A model generated the notes under the pieces. It was given only the letters and a program-made list of their open reading frames with translations, did no database searches and had not been told where the DNA came from. DNA of 53,942 bases from Erysipelotrichaceae bacterium (GTDB lineage Bacteria; Bacillota_I; Bacilli_A; Erysipelotrichales; Erysipelotrichaceae), in contig JAFYHT010000030.1 in assembly GCA_017539025.1 (NCBI GenBank), forward strand, positions 1 through 53,942, in the 5' to 3' direction. The translations under genes were made by a program, and so were the position numbers. Below are positions 41,920 to 51,281 of the stretch, piece after piece (the stretch's first letter is position 1; each line of letters opens with the position of its first letter).

Positions 41920-42638
41920 ATCTCTTCCACCTTTCTGATCGCTTTTTCCTGGACCTGTTTTCCTTCTTCAAAAGAGTCGTAATAGTTATCGCCCGGCATC
42001 AGATAGGATCTCAGTATCAGTTCCAGTGACTGTTTCTTGTTGAGACCCCTGGAGTTCATATAGAAAAGGATCTCTTCATCGATCGTGCCTGCAGCCAGCG
42101 AATGGGATGCTTCAACATCGTTCTCATCGATATTGAGTACCGGAAGTACTCTCGCCTTTTTCGGTTCATCGATCGTCAGACAGTGCGATGACTGATGACA
42201 TTTCGATCTTTTTGCGTCTTTGACGATCGTCCCGATGCAGTCAAGAGAAAATTCCGCTTGATCAAGACAGACGATATTGTTGTAGATATCGACGGAAGAA
42301 TCGCTTTGTGCATTGTAAAGATCATAGACGATATCCTTATGGGCGACTCCCAGATATGTCGTATTGACGGAAAGCTCAGAACCTTTCATGACATCGATCT
42401 TTGTGTTCTGTTTGAGATCATAACGATCCAGCTGCAGCATATTGATCTTGACATAAGATGATTCGATCTTTCCCGTCTCATTGAGAACGACATTTCCTTC
42501 GTGATCATTGAAAATGAGAATGGAATATTCTCCGTCTTTCAGATCATATTCCAGATTGATCTCATCGTGATCCAAAATGATCGTCATGGAACGATTGATC
42601 CTGAAAATATTTTTATCTTGAATGGTAAAACTAGGCAT
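41907..42638 (-). CDS. sufD: SufD-like Fe-S assembly protein, short form
   Basis: 243 aa, while SufD is usually above 400 aa. It carries the SufBD beta-helix core and C-terminus (LDIDENDVEASHSLAAGTIDEEILFYMNSRGLNKKQSLELILRSYL, residues about 169-215), with the conserved H of EASHSLAAG. The N-terminal half seen in other SufD proteins is missing. The ATG at 42638 overlaps sufC by 8 bases. No stop or frameshift scar is visible, so this looks like a genuinely compact form. Confidence 0.88.
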   Translation of the reverse strand: MPSFTIQDKNIFRINRSMTIILDHDEINLEYDLKDGEYSILIFNDHEGNVVLNETGKIESSYVKINMLQLDRYDLKQNTKIDVMKGSELSVNTTYLGVAHKDIVYDLYNAQSDSSVDIYNNIVCLDQAEFSLDCIGTIVKDAKRSKCHQSSHCLTIDEPKKARVLPVLNIDENDVEASHSLAAGTIDEEILFYMNSRGLNKKQSLELILRSYLMPGDNYYDSFEEGKQVQEKAIRKVEEICSM

Positions 42639-43455
42639 TTTTCCCTCTTGGATTTCTGGCACAGGTACCTAAGGAATAAACCAGAGGTCTGCTTTCCTTG
42701 ACCGGCTGTATCTTGAGCTCTTCGTATAACCAGTCATAACCATCGGTATCGATCTTGTATACGAGTTCATCATCACCTTCTACGACGATCCTTCCGTCTA
42801 CGATGACATGAGAATGTGTTGGTTTGATCATTGTAAAAAATCTTTCATAGTGAGAAACGATCAGTAAACCGAGATCCGTCTTTTCCTTGAGCTCATGGAT
42901 CGCATCGGATACCAGCTTGATCGCATCGACATCAAGACCGGAGTCGATCTCATCTAACATTGCGATCTTTGGTTCCAGCATCAGCATCTGTAATATCTCA
43001 TTTCTTTTCTTCTCACCACCGGAGAATCCGTCATTGACGAAACGATGAGCGAGGTCTTCCTTCATCTTCAGCTTAGTGATATTTCCCTCCATCGCTTTGA
43101 TGAATTTGAATAAGGAGATATTCTTTTCAAGCCTTGAATTGATCGCGGCTCTCAAGAAGTCGGAATTGGTAACTCCGGCGATCTCTTTTGGATACTGCAT
43201 CGCCAGAAATAATCCCTTCCTGCTTATTTCATCGATGCTCATCGACAGAACATCTTCGCCATTGAAAAGGATCTCTCCTTTGGTAACGGTATATGCCGGA
43301 TGACCCATGATCGTCTGTAAAAGCGTAGACTTGCCATTGCCGTTTGGGCCCATGATCGCATGGATCTCACCTTTGTTTACGGTCAGATCGATGCCTTTCA
43401 GTATTTCTTTTTCTCCTGCTGAAACATGCAGGTCTCTGATTTCTAATTTTTCCAT
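42631..43455 (-). CDS. sufC: Fe-S cluster assembly ATPase SufC
   Basis: 274 aa, ABC-type ATPase of the SufBCD complex. Walker A GPNGNGKST, signature FSGGEKKRNEILQ, Walker B IAMLDEIDSGLD and the SHYER switch are all present. The ATG at 43455 has AAAGGTGG upstream. First gene of the suf operon. Confidence 0.97.
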   Translation of the reverse strand: MEKLEIRDLHVSAGEKEILKGIDLTVNKGEIHAIMGPNGNGKSTLLQTIMGHPAYTVTKGEILFNGEDVLSMSIDEISRKGLFLAMQYPKEIAGVTNSDFLRAAINSRLEKNISLFKFIKAMEGNITKLKMKEDLAHRFVNDGFSGGEKKRNEILQMLMLEPKIAMLDEIDSGLDVDAIKLVSDAIHELKEKTDLGLLIVSHYERFFTMIKPTHSHVIVDGRIVVEGDDELVYKIDTDGYDWLYEELKIQPVKESRPLVYSLGTCARNPRGKNA

Positions 43456-43471
43456 ATGTACCACCTTTAAA

Positions 43472-43480
43472 ATTATAACA
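43472..43480 (-). promoter_or_regulatory. suf operon extended -10 promoter
   Basis: TGTTATAAT on the minus strand, 17 bases before the sufC ATG; followed by the AAAGGTGG ribosome binding site. The -35 position is poor, as expected for an extended -10. Confidence 0.6.
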
Positions 43481-43545
43481 CCGTATCTTTTTATGAAAGG
43501 AATTATTATCTTATGTGAATTTTCACTGAACTTTGTGACTTTAAA

Positions 43546-43574
43546 TTGTATTAAGATACATAAAAGATTATAAT
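43546..43574 (+). promoter_or_regulatory. Promoter of the PrsA-like operon
   Basis: TTGTAT (43546-43551), 17-base spacer, TATAAT (43569-43574). A leader with TTTGGAGG follows. Confidence 0.75.
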
Positions 43575-43596
43575 ATTTAACGTTTGGAGGTTTTTT

Positions 43597-44601
43597 ATGG
43601 ACAAAAAAGAACTGTTTAAAAAATACTGGTTCGTAGGCCTCGTCGCTGTTGTTCTGCTTGTTTTTGTCGGTATTTATGCGGCTGACGCATATAAAAATAG
43701 AGATATCGTCGTCAATAATAAACAGACAGACGGCAAGTATGTCGCTTATGAACTTGATGGCGAACCTGTATTTGCGGATGACCTGTATGCATCCCTGTAT
43801 GAAACAAACGGCCTTTCTCAGACTGTTGTCGCTTTCGAAAGAGCGATCTTCGATGCCGGATATGAAACGACTGACGAGATGAAGAACATTGCTGCCAATT
43901 CAGCTGCATCCATCCTCTCCCGTTATTCCGAAGAATATGTACTGGAATCGCTCAATGCCATGGGCTACACAGGCGGTATTGAAGATCTGACCAAGTACTA
44001 CATCGATTCACAGAAGCAGGAAGTCCTGATCAAGGAATTCGTCAGCAACAACAAAGATGAATATCTGACTCCTGTCTTAGGTACCAATGGCAGACTGATC
44101 TACCACATCCTGGTCAAGACAGATTGTTCAGAAGTACTGGATGAAGATGGCAACCTGATCGGTTATGAAGCAAATCCGACTGATGAACAGAAAGAAAAGC
44201 TCACGCAGATCCAGGATGCGCTGAATGATGAAAACAACTCATTCGAATATGTCGCATATCTGTATTCCGATGACGGCTCAAAACAGAATGGCGGCTACAT
44301 CGGTGTCATCAATGAAGAAAACATGAGTATGTATGATGAGACATTTGCAAAGACTTCCCTCGCATTAGGCGATGGCGAGATCTCTGATGTCATCACATCA
44401 CAATTCGGTTACCACATCATCAAGAATGCGGGAACCGATCCGGATACGATCTTGAATGATTACTACTTCCTTTCCAACCTGGAAAACAACTATCCGACCC
44501 TTGCGTTAAAGGCCATCATGAACAAGGCTGCAGAACTCGGATTTGAAATCAAGAGCGAAGATCTGAAAGCGCAGATCGAAGCACAGATGGAGGAAAACTA
44601 G
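43597..44601 (+). CDS. Membrane-anchored PrsA/SurA-like peptidyl-prolyl isomerase
   Basis: 334 aa. A short cytoplasmic N-terminus and one membrane segment (residues about 11-29, no lipobox) place the rest outside. A parvulin-type domain runs from LIYHILVKTD to DVITSQFGYHIIKN (about residues 165-285), including SDDGSKQNGGYIGVI. It should help fold exported proteins. The adjacent lipoprotein gene follows with a 1-base gap, suggesting a joint role in secretion. Confidence 0.85.
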   Translation: MDKKELFKKYWFVGLVAVVLLVFVGIYAADAYKNRDIVVNNKQTDGKYVAYELDGEPVFADDLYASLYETNGLSQTVVAFERAIFDAGYETTDEMKNIAANSAASILSRYSEEYVLESLNAMGYTGGIEDLTKYYIDSQKQEVLIKEFVSNNKDEYLTPVLGTNGRLIYHILVKTDCSEVLDEDGNLIGYEANPTDEQKEKLTQIQDALNDENNSFEYVAYLYSDDGSKQNGGYIGVINEENMSMYDETFAKTSLALGDGEISDVITSQFGYHIIKNAGTDPDTILNDYYFLSNLENNYPTLALKAIMNKAAELGFEIKSEDLKAQIEAQMEEN

Positions 44602-44602
44602 T

Positions 44603-45463
44603 ATGAAAAAGATCATTACCATACTCTTTGTCGCATTACTGTTTGCGGGTTGTTCATCCAAGAACCATTACTCTTATCTGAGTGATGGCGATGAAGTCCT
44701 CTTCAGCGGACCGAACAACGTATCTTATACAAAGAATGATCTGTATAAGTCTCTGAAGCTTTCTTCTGAAACGGCGATCGCTAACGAGATCCTTGATCAG
44801 ATCGCTCAGAAACTGGATGGGATCGATATGGAACAGATCGCTGCCGATGCAGACAGCCTGATCGAAACATATCAGTCCATGGGCTATGAATCCTATATCG
44901 TCGCTTCCTATGGTTCAGTTGAAGCCTACAGGAAGTCCTATATCTCAACGATCTTGCTTTCCGAACTGTCCAAGCAGTATGCCAAAGACAACTTCGACAC
45001 ACTGGTAGCAGACAAGAAACCGGTCAAGATGCAGATCGGTACATTCGCAAGTCTGGAAGATGCTGAAAAGTGTCTGGAAGATGTCAAGAACGGATCTACC
45101 TTCGATATGGCAGCTGTCAACAACAATTCTGCTAACGCTCCTGAATCAAAGGTCTATACCGATGATGATGCATCTCTGGCATATGAGATCAAGGAATATC
45201 TCAACTCCACTGAAAACACCGGATTATCTACGATCCTGGTAAATACAGTTAGCGCAGCAGATGGAAATGAAACGAATACTTACTACATCTTGAATGTCGA
45301 AAGCAGAAATACCGATGATTTCACTGATGAACTGATCGAATTGCTGGCTGCTTCCGTATCAACAGATACAGTCAAGGAATACTTCATTTCCACACACGAT
45401 ATCTCCTTCTATGATCAGGATCTCTATGAGATCATGTCAGCAGCTTACGAGGTACTCAAATAA
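44603..45463 (+). CDS. Lipoprotein, SurA/PrsA N-domain-like
   Basis: 286 aa. Signal peptide with lipobox (VALLFAGCSSK). SYTKNDLYKSLKLSSETAIANEILDQIAQ resembles the helical N-domain of SurA/PrsA chaperones (residues about 39-67), and the order of the rest parallels the upstream protein. The parvulin motif GGYIG and FGYHII is not visible, so it is probably a chaperone-like paralogue without isomerase activity. Function is inferred from context only. Confidence 0.7.
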   Translation: MKKIITILFVALLFAGCSSKNHYSYLSDGDEVLFSGPNNVSYTKNDLYKSLKLSSETAIANEILDQIAQKLDGIDMEQIAADADSLIETYQSMGYESYIVASYGSVEAYRKSYISTILLSELSKQYAKDNFDTLVADKKPVKMQIGTFASLEDAEKCLEDVKNGSTFDMAAVNNNSANAPESKVYTDDDASLAYEIKEYLNSTENTGLSTILVNTVSAADGNETNTYYILNVESRNTDDFTDELIELLAASVSTDTVKEYFISTHDISFYDQDLYEIMSAAYEVLK

Positions 45464-45855
45464 TGTGCGTCTTCTGTGAGATCATCAAGGGAAACATCCC
45501 TTCCAAGAAAGTCTATGAAGACGATCAGATCCTGGCGATCTTAGATATCTCTCAGACAACCAAGGGACATACCCTGGTCATGCCTAAGAAACATTATGAA
45601 AACTTTCTGGAAATGCCATCCGATGAATTCGGACAGCTGATGTCAAAAGTTCAGGAAGTCGCAGAAAAGGTCACTAAAGCCCTTGATGCCAAGGGATGCA
45701 ATATCCTGATCAACACCAATGAAGTTGCAGGACAAAGTGTCATGCACACGCATGTTCACATCATCCCGAGATATGATGAAAATGATACGATCTCAGTCAA
45801 GTTCAGTGAAAACAAGTTTGATCTCGACGAGATCTTGAATCAGATCAATGCTTAA
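45463..45855 (+). CDS. HIT family nucleotide-binding hydrolase
   Basis: 130 aa, Hint type. CVFCEIIKGNIPSKKVYEDD at the start; the catalytic histidine triad is HTHVHIIPR. Relatives hydrolyse nucleoside phosphoramidates. The ATG overlaps the lipoprotein stop by 1 base (TAATG). In many Bacillota hit lies near prsA, as here. Confidence 0.94.
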   Translation: MCVFCEIIKGNIPSKKVYEDDQILAILDISQTTKGHTLVMPKKHYENFLEMPSDEFGQLMSKVQEVAEKVTKALDAKGCNILINTNEVAGQSVMHTHVHIIPRYDENDTISVKFSENKFDLDEILNQINA

Positions 45856-45861
45856 ACGAAT

Positions 45862-45889
45862 GCACCTTCTTCATGAAGGTGCTTTTCTT
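45862..45889 (+). terminator. hit terminator
   Basis: GCACCTTC-TTCAT-GAAGGTGC followed by TTTTCTT, 8-bp stem. Confidence 0.88.
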
Positions 45890-45891
45890 AT

Positions 45892-45920
45892 GAAAAAAGA
45901 CCGGAATCATCATTCCGGTC
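45892..45920 (-). terminator. ymdB terminator
   Basis: GACCGGAAT-GATG-ATTCCGGTC followed by TTTTTTC on the minus strand, 9-bp stem. The ymdB TGA stop lies in the loop. Confidence 0.9.
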
Positions 45921-46692
45921 TGATCTGTATCCTTTGAATATTCACAGGTTTTTTTGACTTGTCATCGATCTCGATGAGAACACCGCAGAATATCGCATCA
46001 CCTTCAGCGATCGTATATCTCGTCTTTTCTTTTTCGATATTTGCTTTTAATGTCTCTTGTACATCTCTGCCGATCACGGAATCATAGGCTCCGCACATTC
46101 CGACATCTGTGATGAATGCGCAGTCATTGATGATACATTCATCTGCCGTCTGTACATGGGTGTGTGTTCCTACCACGACCCTGGCATGATCTTTGAAGTA
46201 TTCGACGAACATCCTTTTCTCAGCTGTCGTTTCCGCATGCAGATCAACGAAATAGAAATCCGGTTCATAGTTCTTTGTTTTCTCTAAAACCTCTCTGAAG
46301 GCTTCATATGGCTCCATATTTGATTCAGGGATCAATACAGAACCTAAGATGTTTGTCAGGCAGAATCTGATGCCTTTATATGTGATGATCTTATAGTAAT
46401 TATCGCTGTCACGCATCACATGATTGTAAGGAACGATCAGTCTGTCGGTCTCATCAAAATGTTGAATGATCTCCGATTTAGAAAACGCATGATTTCCAAG
46501 TGTGATATAATCAACGCCCTCATTGATCAGCTGATGGTAGATCTTGATCGTGATCCCCTTCCCATGAGCTGCATTTTCGCCATTGGCGATCACGAGATCT
46601 GCATCGTATTGTTTTTTCAGCGAATATAAAAGCGAAGAGACGATGTCTCTTCCGCTTTTTCCTACAATGTCACCTATGAATAATATTTTCAT
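45910..46692 (-). CDS. ymdB: YmdB-type metallophosphoesterase (TIGR00282)
   Basis: 260 aa. Motifs LFIGDIVGKSGRD, ANGENAAHGKGI, TLGNHAFSK and VVGTHTHVQTAD follow the YmdB pattern. Family members hydrolyse 2',3'- and 3',5'-cAMP and affect cell differentiation in Bacillus. Encoded next to RNase Y, the conserved rny-ymdB pair, with a 1-base overlap. Confidence 0.95.
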   Translation of the reverse strand: MKILFIGDIVGKSGRDIVSSLLYSLKKQYDADLVIANGENAAHGKGITIKIYHQLINEGVDYITLGNHAFSKSEIIQHFDETDRLIVPYNHVMRDSDNYYKIITYKGIRFCLTNILGSVLIPESNMEPYEAFREVLEKTKNYEPDFYFVDLHAETTAEKRMFVEYFKDHARVVVGTHTHVQTADECIINDCAFITDVGMCGAYDSVIGRDVQETLKANIEKEKTRYTIAEGDAIFCGVLIEIDDKSKKPVNIQRIQIRPE

Positions 46693-48236
46693 TATTTCGC
46701 AGTTTCCTGAGCACGCATTTCACGGATGACCGTTACTTTGATCTGTCCAGGATATGTGAGTTCATTTTCGATACGTTCCTTGATCTCTCTTGCGATGATC
46801 GTACACTTGTTGTCATCGACTTTCTCAGGAACGACCATGACTCTGACTTCTCTTCCGGCCTGGATCGCATATGCCTTTTCGACACCATCGAAATCATTGG
46901 CGATCTTTTCCAGAGCTTCCAGTCTGTTGATGTAGTTTTCGATACCTTCATATCTCGCACCAGGTCTTGCGGCTGAAAGTGTATCAGCTGCAGCGACGAG
47001 ATTGGAGATCAGGTTGTTGGCAGGCACATCACCATGATGAGATTCGATCGCGTTGATGACCTCAGCTCTTTCTCCATATTTCTTGGCGATCTTCGCACCT
47101 AATTCGACGTGAGTTCCTTCCTGTTCGAAATCAACTGCCTTACCGATGTCATGAAGCAGACCGGCACGTTTTGCCAGGTTCTGATTCAATCCGAGTTCGG
47201 CAGCCATCATTCCTGCGAATGAAGCAACTTCGATCGAATGTTCAAGACCATTCTGGCCATAGGAATATCTGTAACGCATACGGCCGATCAGTTTGACAAG
47301 TTCCTTGTCGATCTTACCGATCTGCAGTTTGAAGCAAGCATCTTCGCCATACTTCTGGATATTTCTGTTCATTTCTTTTGTCGTCTTTTCTACGACATCT
47401 TCGATCCTGCCCGGCTGGATCCTTCCGTCTCTGATCAAAGTTTCAAGAGAAAGTCTTGCGATCTCTCTTCTGATCGGGTCGAAGCAGGAAACGGTGATCG
47501 CTTCCGGTGTATCATCGATGATCAGGTCGACACCTGTTGCCTGTTCAATGGCTCTGATGTTTCTGCCTTCTCTGCCGATGATCCTTCCCTTCATTTCTTC
47601 TGATGGAAGAGCGACAACGGAAACAGTCCTTTCCAGAGTTTCATCCTGTGAATATCTCTGAATAGCTGTAGCGATGATCTCTCTGGCATTTTCAGCTGCC
47701 TGTTCTTTTGCTTCATCCTCTTTTTCACGGATATAAGCAGCAACTTCATCAGCCATCTTTGTCTCAACTACTTCCATGAGTTCGGCTTTCGCTTCTTCCT
47801 TACTCATGTTTGAAACACGTTCCAAAAGTGCAATCTGTCCGTCAATACGTGATTGCAGTTCTTCTTCCATTTTATCTAGTTGAGCAGCTTTGTCTTCTGC
47901 TTTTCTTAGCTTTTCATCTAACTTACGCTCTTTTTGTGTTAAATTTTCATCGCGGAAATTCAAGGAATCTTCTCTTCTCTGCAACTTGTTTTCATGATCG
48001 GAGACTTCACTTCTCTTTTCCTTGATTTCTTTTTCTGCCTGCAGTTTCATGTCATAGACTTGTGTCTTTCCATCCAAAACCGCCTGTTTAACAGTGTTTT
48101 TAGCTTGATTATTTGCTTCTTCTAAGATTTTCTGAGCTTCTTTCTTGGCATTCTTACCGATTGCAGAGTAATACAGTAAAATGGCAACAGCTCCTACAAC
48201 TAATCCGATAAAAATGGAAAGTACATCGAAATTCAT
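46692..48236 (-). CDS. rny: Ribonuclease Y
   Basis: 514 aa. One N-terminal membrane segment (residues about 5-24), a long coiled coil (30-200), a KH domain with [15 protein letters not shown], and an HD domain with [10 protein letters not shown] and [12 protein letters not shown]. It starts mRNA decay at the membrane. The ATG at 48236 follows TGGAGGTA. The length agrees with the family. Confidence 0.97.
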   Translation of the reverse strand: MNFDVLSIFIGLVVGAVAILLYYSAIGKNAKKEAQKILEEANNQAKNTVKQAVLDGKTQVYDMKLQAEKEIKEKRSEVSDHENKLQRREDSLNFRDENLTQKERKLDEKLRKAEDKAAQLDKMEEELQSRIDGQIALLERVSNMSKEEAKAELMEVVETKMADEVAAYIREKEDEAKEQAAENAREIIATAIQRYSQDETLERTVSVVALPSEEMKGRIIGREGRNIRAIEQATGVDLIIDDTPEAITVSCFDPIRREIARLSLETLIRDGRIQPGRIEDVVEKTTKEMNRNIQKYGEDACFKLQIGKIDKELVKLIGRMRYRYSYGQNGLEHSIEVASFAGMMAAELGLNQNLAKRAGLLHDIGKAVDFEQEGTHVELGAKIAKKYGERAEVINAIESHHGDVPANNLISNLVAAADTLSAARPGARYEGIENYINRLEALEKIANDFDGVEKAYAIQAGREVRVMVVPEKVDDNKCTIIAREIKERIENELTYPGQIKVTVIREMRAQETAK

Positions 48237-48353
48237 AATCTATACCTCCATTTATTGCTACTATATAGGTCGTAATAACCCATTAAATTGTACTATATTG
48301 AACCGATTTTCACAATAAGAAACAGGATCGGTGTACTTTCAGAGTTCTTCGTG

Positions 48354-48359
48354 TATGAT
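48354..48359 (+). promoter_or_regulatory. -10 box of the HAD phosphatase gene, leaderless type
   Basis: TATGAT, 6 bases before the ATG at 48366. No convincing -35 box and no ribosome binding site. Confidence 0.5.
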
Positions 48360-48365
48360 TTAGAT

Positions 48366-49181
48366 ATGTATAAAATGATCGTAACAGATCTCGATGAGAC
48401 TCTGCTGAATGATGAAAAACACGTATCCGAAAAAGATAAAGAAGCGATCGATTCTCTCAAGAACGTCCGTTTTGCGGTCGCATCAGGACGTGGTTTCGTA
48501 TCGATCCAGGAAGTTTTGAAAGAAATCGGATTATATGACAAAGAAAATACCTATTCCATTTCACTCAATGGCGCTATCATTACCGAAAACAAAAACAACA
48601 GGATCATCCATTGCGATTATATGCCTTATGAAAAAGCGGAAAAGATCTTCCGCATCGGTGTCGGTCTTGATACCTGTATCCATGTCTATACGCCATATAT
48701 GACTTATGTATGGAATCTGACCGAAGAAGAAAGGATCTACGTCAACGGCAGGATCGAACTGACTCCAATGGAAAGCGATGATATCTCATTCCTGAAAAAC
48801 GACAGGATCATGAAGATATTATTCGTCAATACGGATATGGATTATCTGCACAGATTGAGAAAAGAACTGGATCTGGAAGATGAATATGCGATCACCTTCT
48901 CTGCCAACCGTTATCTGGAATTCAACAATCCGGGTGTCAATAAAGGCGATGGCTTACATAAACTGTGTGAAATACTTGATATCGATATCTCTCAAAGCAT
49001 CGCAGCCGGCGATTCACTCAATGACAGAGAGATCTTGAAAGAAGCAGGATTATCGATCGGTGTTGCCAATGCGGTAGCGCAGATCAGAGATGTCTGCGAT
49101 GTGATACTTGAAAGTGACAACAATCATTCTCCGATGAGTGAGATCATCGATCGATTCATAAGAAAAGAAGATCATTACTGA
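48366..49181 (+). CDS. Cof-type HAD-superfamily phosphatase
   Basis: 271 aa. Nucleophile motif DLDETLLND, threonine/serine motif VASGRGF, lysine NKGDGLHKL, and [15 protein letters not shown] with a C2-type cap. Substrates of this class are sugar phosphates or flavin-related phosphates, not determinable here. I chose ATG 48366 ([11 protein letters not shown]); ATG 48375 is an alternative. Upstream in-frame codons would read through the promoter. Confidence 0.88.
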   Translation: MYKMIVTDLDETLLNDEKHVSEKDKEAIDSLKNVRFAVASGRGFVSIQEVLKEIGLYDKENTYSISLNGAIITENKNNRIIHCDYMPYEKAEKIFRIGVGLDTCIHVYTPYMTYVWNLTEEERIYVNGRIELTPMESDDISFLKNDRIMKILFVNTDMDYLHRLRKELDLEDEYAITFSANRYLEFNNPGVNKGDGLHKLCEILDIDISQSIAAGDSLNDREILKEAGLSIGVANAVAQIRDVCDVILESDNNHSPMSEIIDRFIRKEDHY

Positions 49182-49190
49182 TCTTCTTTT
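49163..49190. terminator. Bidirectional terminator shared by the HAD gene and recA
   Basis: Perfect 12-bp stem AAAAGAAGATCA/TGATCTTCTTTT with loop TTAC. Both stop codons (TGA of the HAD gene, TAA of recA) lie in this element, and the two genes overlap by 7 bases. Confidence 0.85.
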
Positions 49191-50203
49191 TGATACATCT
49201 TTTCCTTGATCTGAGCCGTGATCTCTTCATCGATCTTTGGATTGGCCTGCAGATAAGCTCTTACTGCATCGGAGCCCTGTCCGATCTTTTCACCCTTATA
49301 GGCATACCAGGAACCAGATTTTTCAATGATCCCCATTTCTACACCCATATTGATGACTTCAGAAAGATGAGAGATACCTTCGCCATAATAGATCTCGACC
49401 TGACATGTCTTGAATGGCGGAGCGACTTTGTTTTTGGCGATCTTTACATTCACTTTGTTACCGATCACGTCCTGACCGCTCTTGATCGCCTCCGACTTCC
49501 TGACTTCCATTCTGATCGTGGAATAGAACTTCAATGCACGACCGCCGGTCGTCGTTTCCGGATTTCCGAACATGACACCGACCTTTTCTCTCAACTGGTT
49601 GATGAAGATCGTCGTACATCCGTTTGCGTTCATTGCACCGGCAAGTTTACGCATTGCCTTTGACATCAGTCTGGCGTGTAAACCGATATTGGAATCACCC
49701 ATTTCGCCATCCAGTTCTGCCTGTGGTACTAAAGCGGCGACTGAGTCGATGACGATCAGATCGATAGCTCCTGATTTGATCAGGACTTCCGCGATCTCCA
49801 ACGCCTGTTCACCGGAATCCGGCTGTGACAGGATCAGTTCATCAACATCGACGCCCAATGCCTTGGCATATCTCGGGTCGATGGCATGCTCCGCATCGAT
49901 GAATGCAGCCTTGCCTTTGTTTTTCTGACATTCCGCAATACACTGTAAGGCCAGTGTCGTCTTACCTGAAGATTCAGGACCGTAGATCTCGATGATCCTT
50001 CCCTTTGGAAGTCCGCCGACCCCTAGTGCGTAGTCAATAGCAAGAGAACCTGTGGAAATGGCATCGACATCGACATTGGCATGTTCGCCGAGTTTCATGA
50101 TCGAACCCTTGCCGTACTGTTTTTCAATTGCCTTTAAGGCTTCGTTCAGCAACTCTTCTTTCTTAGCATCAGTCAGAGTGCTGACATCTTCTTTTTTAGC
50201 CAT
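49175..50203 (-). CDS. recA: Recombinase RecA
   Basis: 342 aa. Walker [22 protein letters not shown] (Walker B), loop L2 region [26 protein letters not shown]; all family motifs are intact. It binds single-stranded DNA for strand exchange and triggers LexA cleavage. AGGAGGAA lies before the ATG. No SOS box was recognised upstream. Confidence 0.98.
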   Translation of the reverse strand: MAKKEDVSTLTDAKKEELLNEALKAIEKQYGKGSIMKLGEHANVDVDAISTGSLAIDYALGVGGLPKGRIIEIYGPESSGKTTLALQCIAECQKNKGKAAFIDAEHAIDPRYAKALGVDVDELILSQPDSGEQALEIAEVLIKSGAIDLIVIDSVAALVPQAELDGEMGDSNIGLHARLMSKAMRKLAGAMNANGCTTIFINQLREKVGVMFGNPETTTGGRALKFYSTIRMEVRKSEAIKSGQDVIGNKVNVKIAKNKVAPPFKTCQVEIYYGEGISHLSEVINMGVEMGIIEKSGSWYAYKGEKIGQGSDAVRAYLQANPKIDEEITAQIKEKMYQKEDQ

Positions 50204-50250
50204 TTATTTTATTCCTCCTACTACATTATTCTAAGAAAAATCGCAAATAC

Positions 50251-50844
50251 CTACATTGATTCAAAAATAAAGTCCTTAACCTGCATAAAATATGAATATC
50301 CGCCGGCTAAAGAGATGAAAGTCGTGAACCAGATCATGATCTCATCAACAGGGACAAACCACAGTTCAAACGGCAGATTGTTCAATAAAATGATGACGAT
50401 CGTAAACATCTGAAGTGCAGTTTTCAGTTTGCCCAGGATACCTGCAGAAACGACGACACCTCTTTGTGCTGCGATCATACGGCAGCCATCAACGACGATG
50501 TCTCTCATGATCATCAGGATGCAGCAGATCAATGGGATCATATGCTTGTAAGATAAGATCAGCAACATCATGTTGACAAGCAGCTTATCTGCGATCGGAT
50601 CCGCAAACTTTCCAAATGTCGTGACCATATTATTTTTTCTTGCGATATTGCCATCGAGATAGTCGGTAAATGATGCGATCGCAAATATGGCGATGACGAT
50701 CAGATTCAGATATGGCAAAGTGATATTGCCTACTAAAAATGAGCCCAGTCTGATGCCGGCTTCTTCATATGGGAAAAGCCAGACAAGTGCCAGAACAGGT
50801 ACCAATACGATACGGAACAGTGTTAATTTATTCGGTAAATTCAT
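50251..50844 (-). CDS. pgsA: CDP-diacylglycerol--glycerol-3-phosphate 3-phosphatidyltransferase
   Basis: 197 aa with about four or five membrane segments. The CDP-alcohol phosphotransferase motif is spread as SFTDYLDGNIARKNNMVTTFGKFADPIADK (DxxDGxxAR...GxxxD...D). It makes phosphatidylglycerol phosphate. It precedes recA on the same strand with a 47-base gap, a common Bacillota order. Start: ATG 50844, either 6 bases after TATTAT or about 28 bases after the better promoter at 50879. Confidence 0.95.
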   Translation of the reverse strand: MNLPNKLTLFRIVLVPVLALVWLFPYEEAGIRLGSFLVGNITLPYLNLIVIAIFAIASFTDYLDGNIARKNNMVTTFGKFADPIADKLLVNMMLLILSYKHMIPLICCILMIMRDIVVDGCRMIAAQRGVVVSAGILGKLKTALQMFTIVIILLNNLPFELWFVPVDEIMIWFTTFISLAGGYSYFMQVKDFIFESM

Positions 50845-50878
50845 AAAGATATAATATCACAATTGCCTTTCTTATTTT

Positions 50879-50906
50879 ATTATACGCAAACTAGAATATT
50901 ATTCAA
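50879..50906 (-). promoter_or_regulatory. Promoter candidate for pgsA
   Basis: TTGAAT (50906-50901), 16-base spacer, TATAAT (50884-50879) on the minus strand. It would give a leader without a well-spaced ribosome binding site. A second box TATTAT (50856-50851), 6 bases before the ATG, would give a leaderless transcript. Confidence 0.5.
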
Positions 50907-50918
50907 GTATTTTAAGTG

Positions 50919-50943
50919 AAAAAGAAAAGACCGTAAAGGTCTT
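50919..50943 (-). terminator. rnpB terminator
   Basis: AAGACC-TTTAC-GGTCTT followed by TTCTTTTTC on the minus strand, directly after the RNase P RNA. Confidence 0.8.
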
Positions 50944-50946
50944 CTA

Positions 50947-51281
50947 TGATAACATTCAATAAGCCATGTTCTGTACTGGACAATCATTTATCTGCACTTG
51001 CATGCCCCGCAAATCACTTCATTTCGTTATTGCAGGTTCCCCTACCAAATTTGGGTTTCTCGCTTATGGGGTTTATCGCGTTCCACTTTCACATTTCTGT
51101 GAAACTCGTCTCTTTGACACTTTTACAGGCTTCTTCCATGGATCTCTCTTTAGGAATTGTGCCAGCCGTCAGCTTACGCTGCCCAGGCTTATCGTTTGAC
51201 CTGGCATAAACACTACATCCGTCGCAGGATGTGCGAGCATGGACTTTCCTCTGATTTCTCAGCGATTGTCTGAATGTTACT
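50947..51281 (-). ncRNA. rnpB: RNase P RNA, type B
   Basis: About 335 bases. Conserved blocks in order: GAGGAAAGTCCATGCTCGCAC, GGGCAG...GCTGACGGCTGGC, AGTGGAACGCGATAAACCCC, AAGCGAGAAACCCAAATTTGG, GGTAGGGGAACC and a 3' end AACATGGCTTATTGAATGTTA, whose last part pairs with TAACATTCA at the 5' end (P1). It is shorter than the Bacillus subtilis molecule; the region just before the 3' ACATGGCTTA block (P19 area) appears missing. The 5' end overlaps the gpsB stop codon. Confidence 0.95.

Noticed and set aside
50947..51281. RNase P RNA region as a protein-coding gene
   Set aside because: Short plus-strand frames exist, but the minus strand carries all conserved blocks of the RNA.
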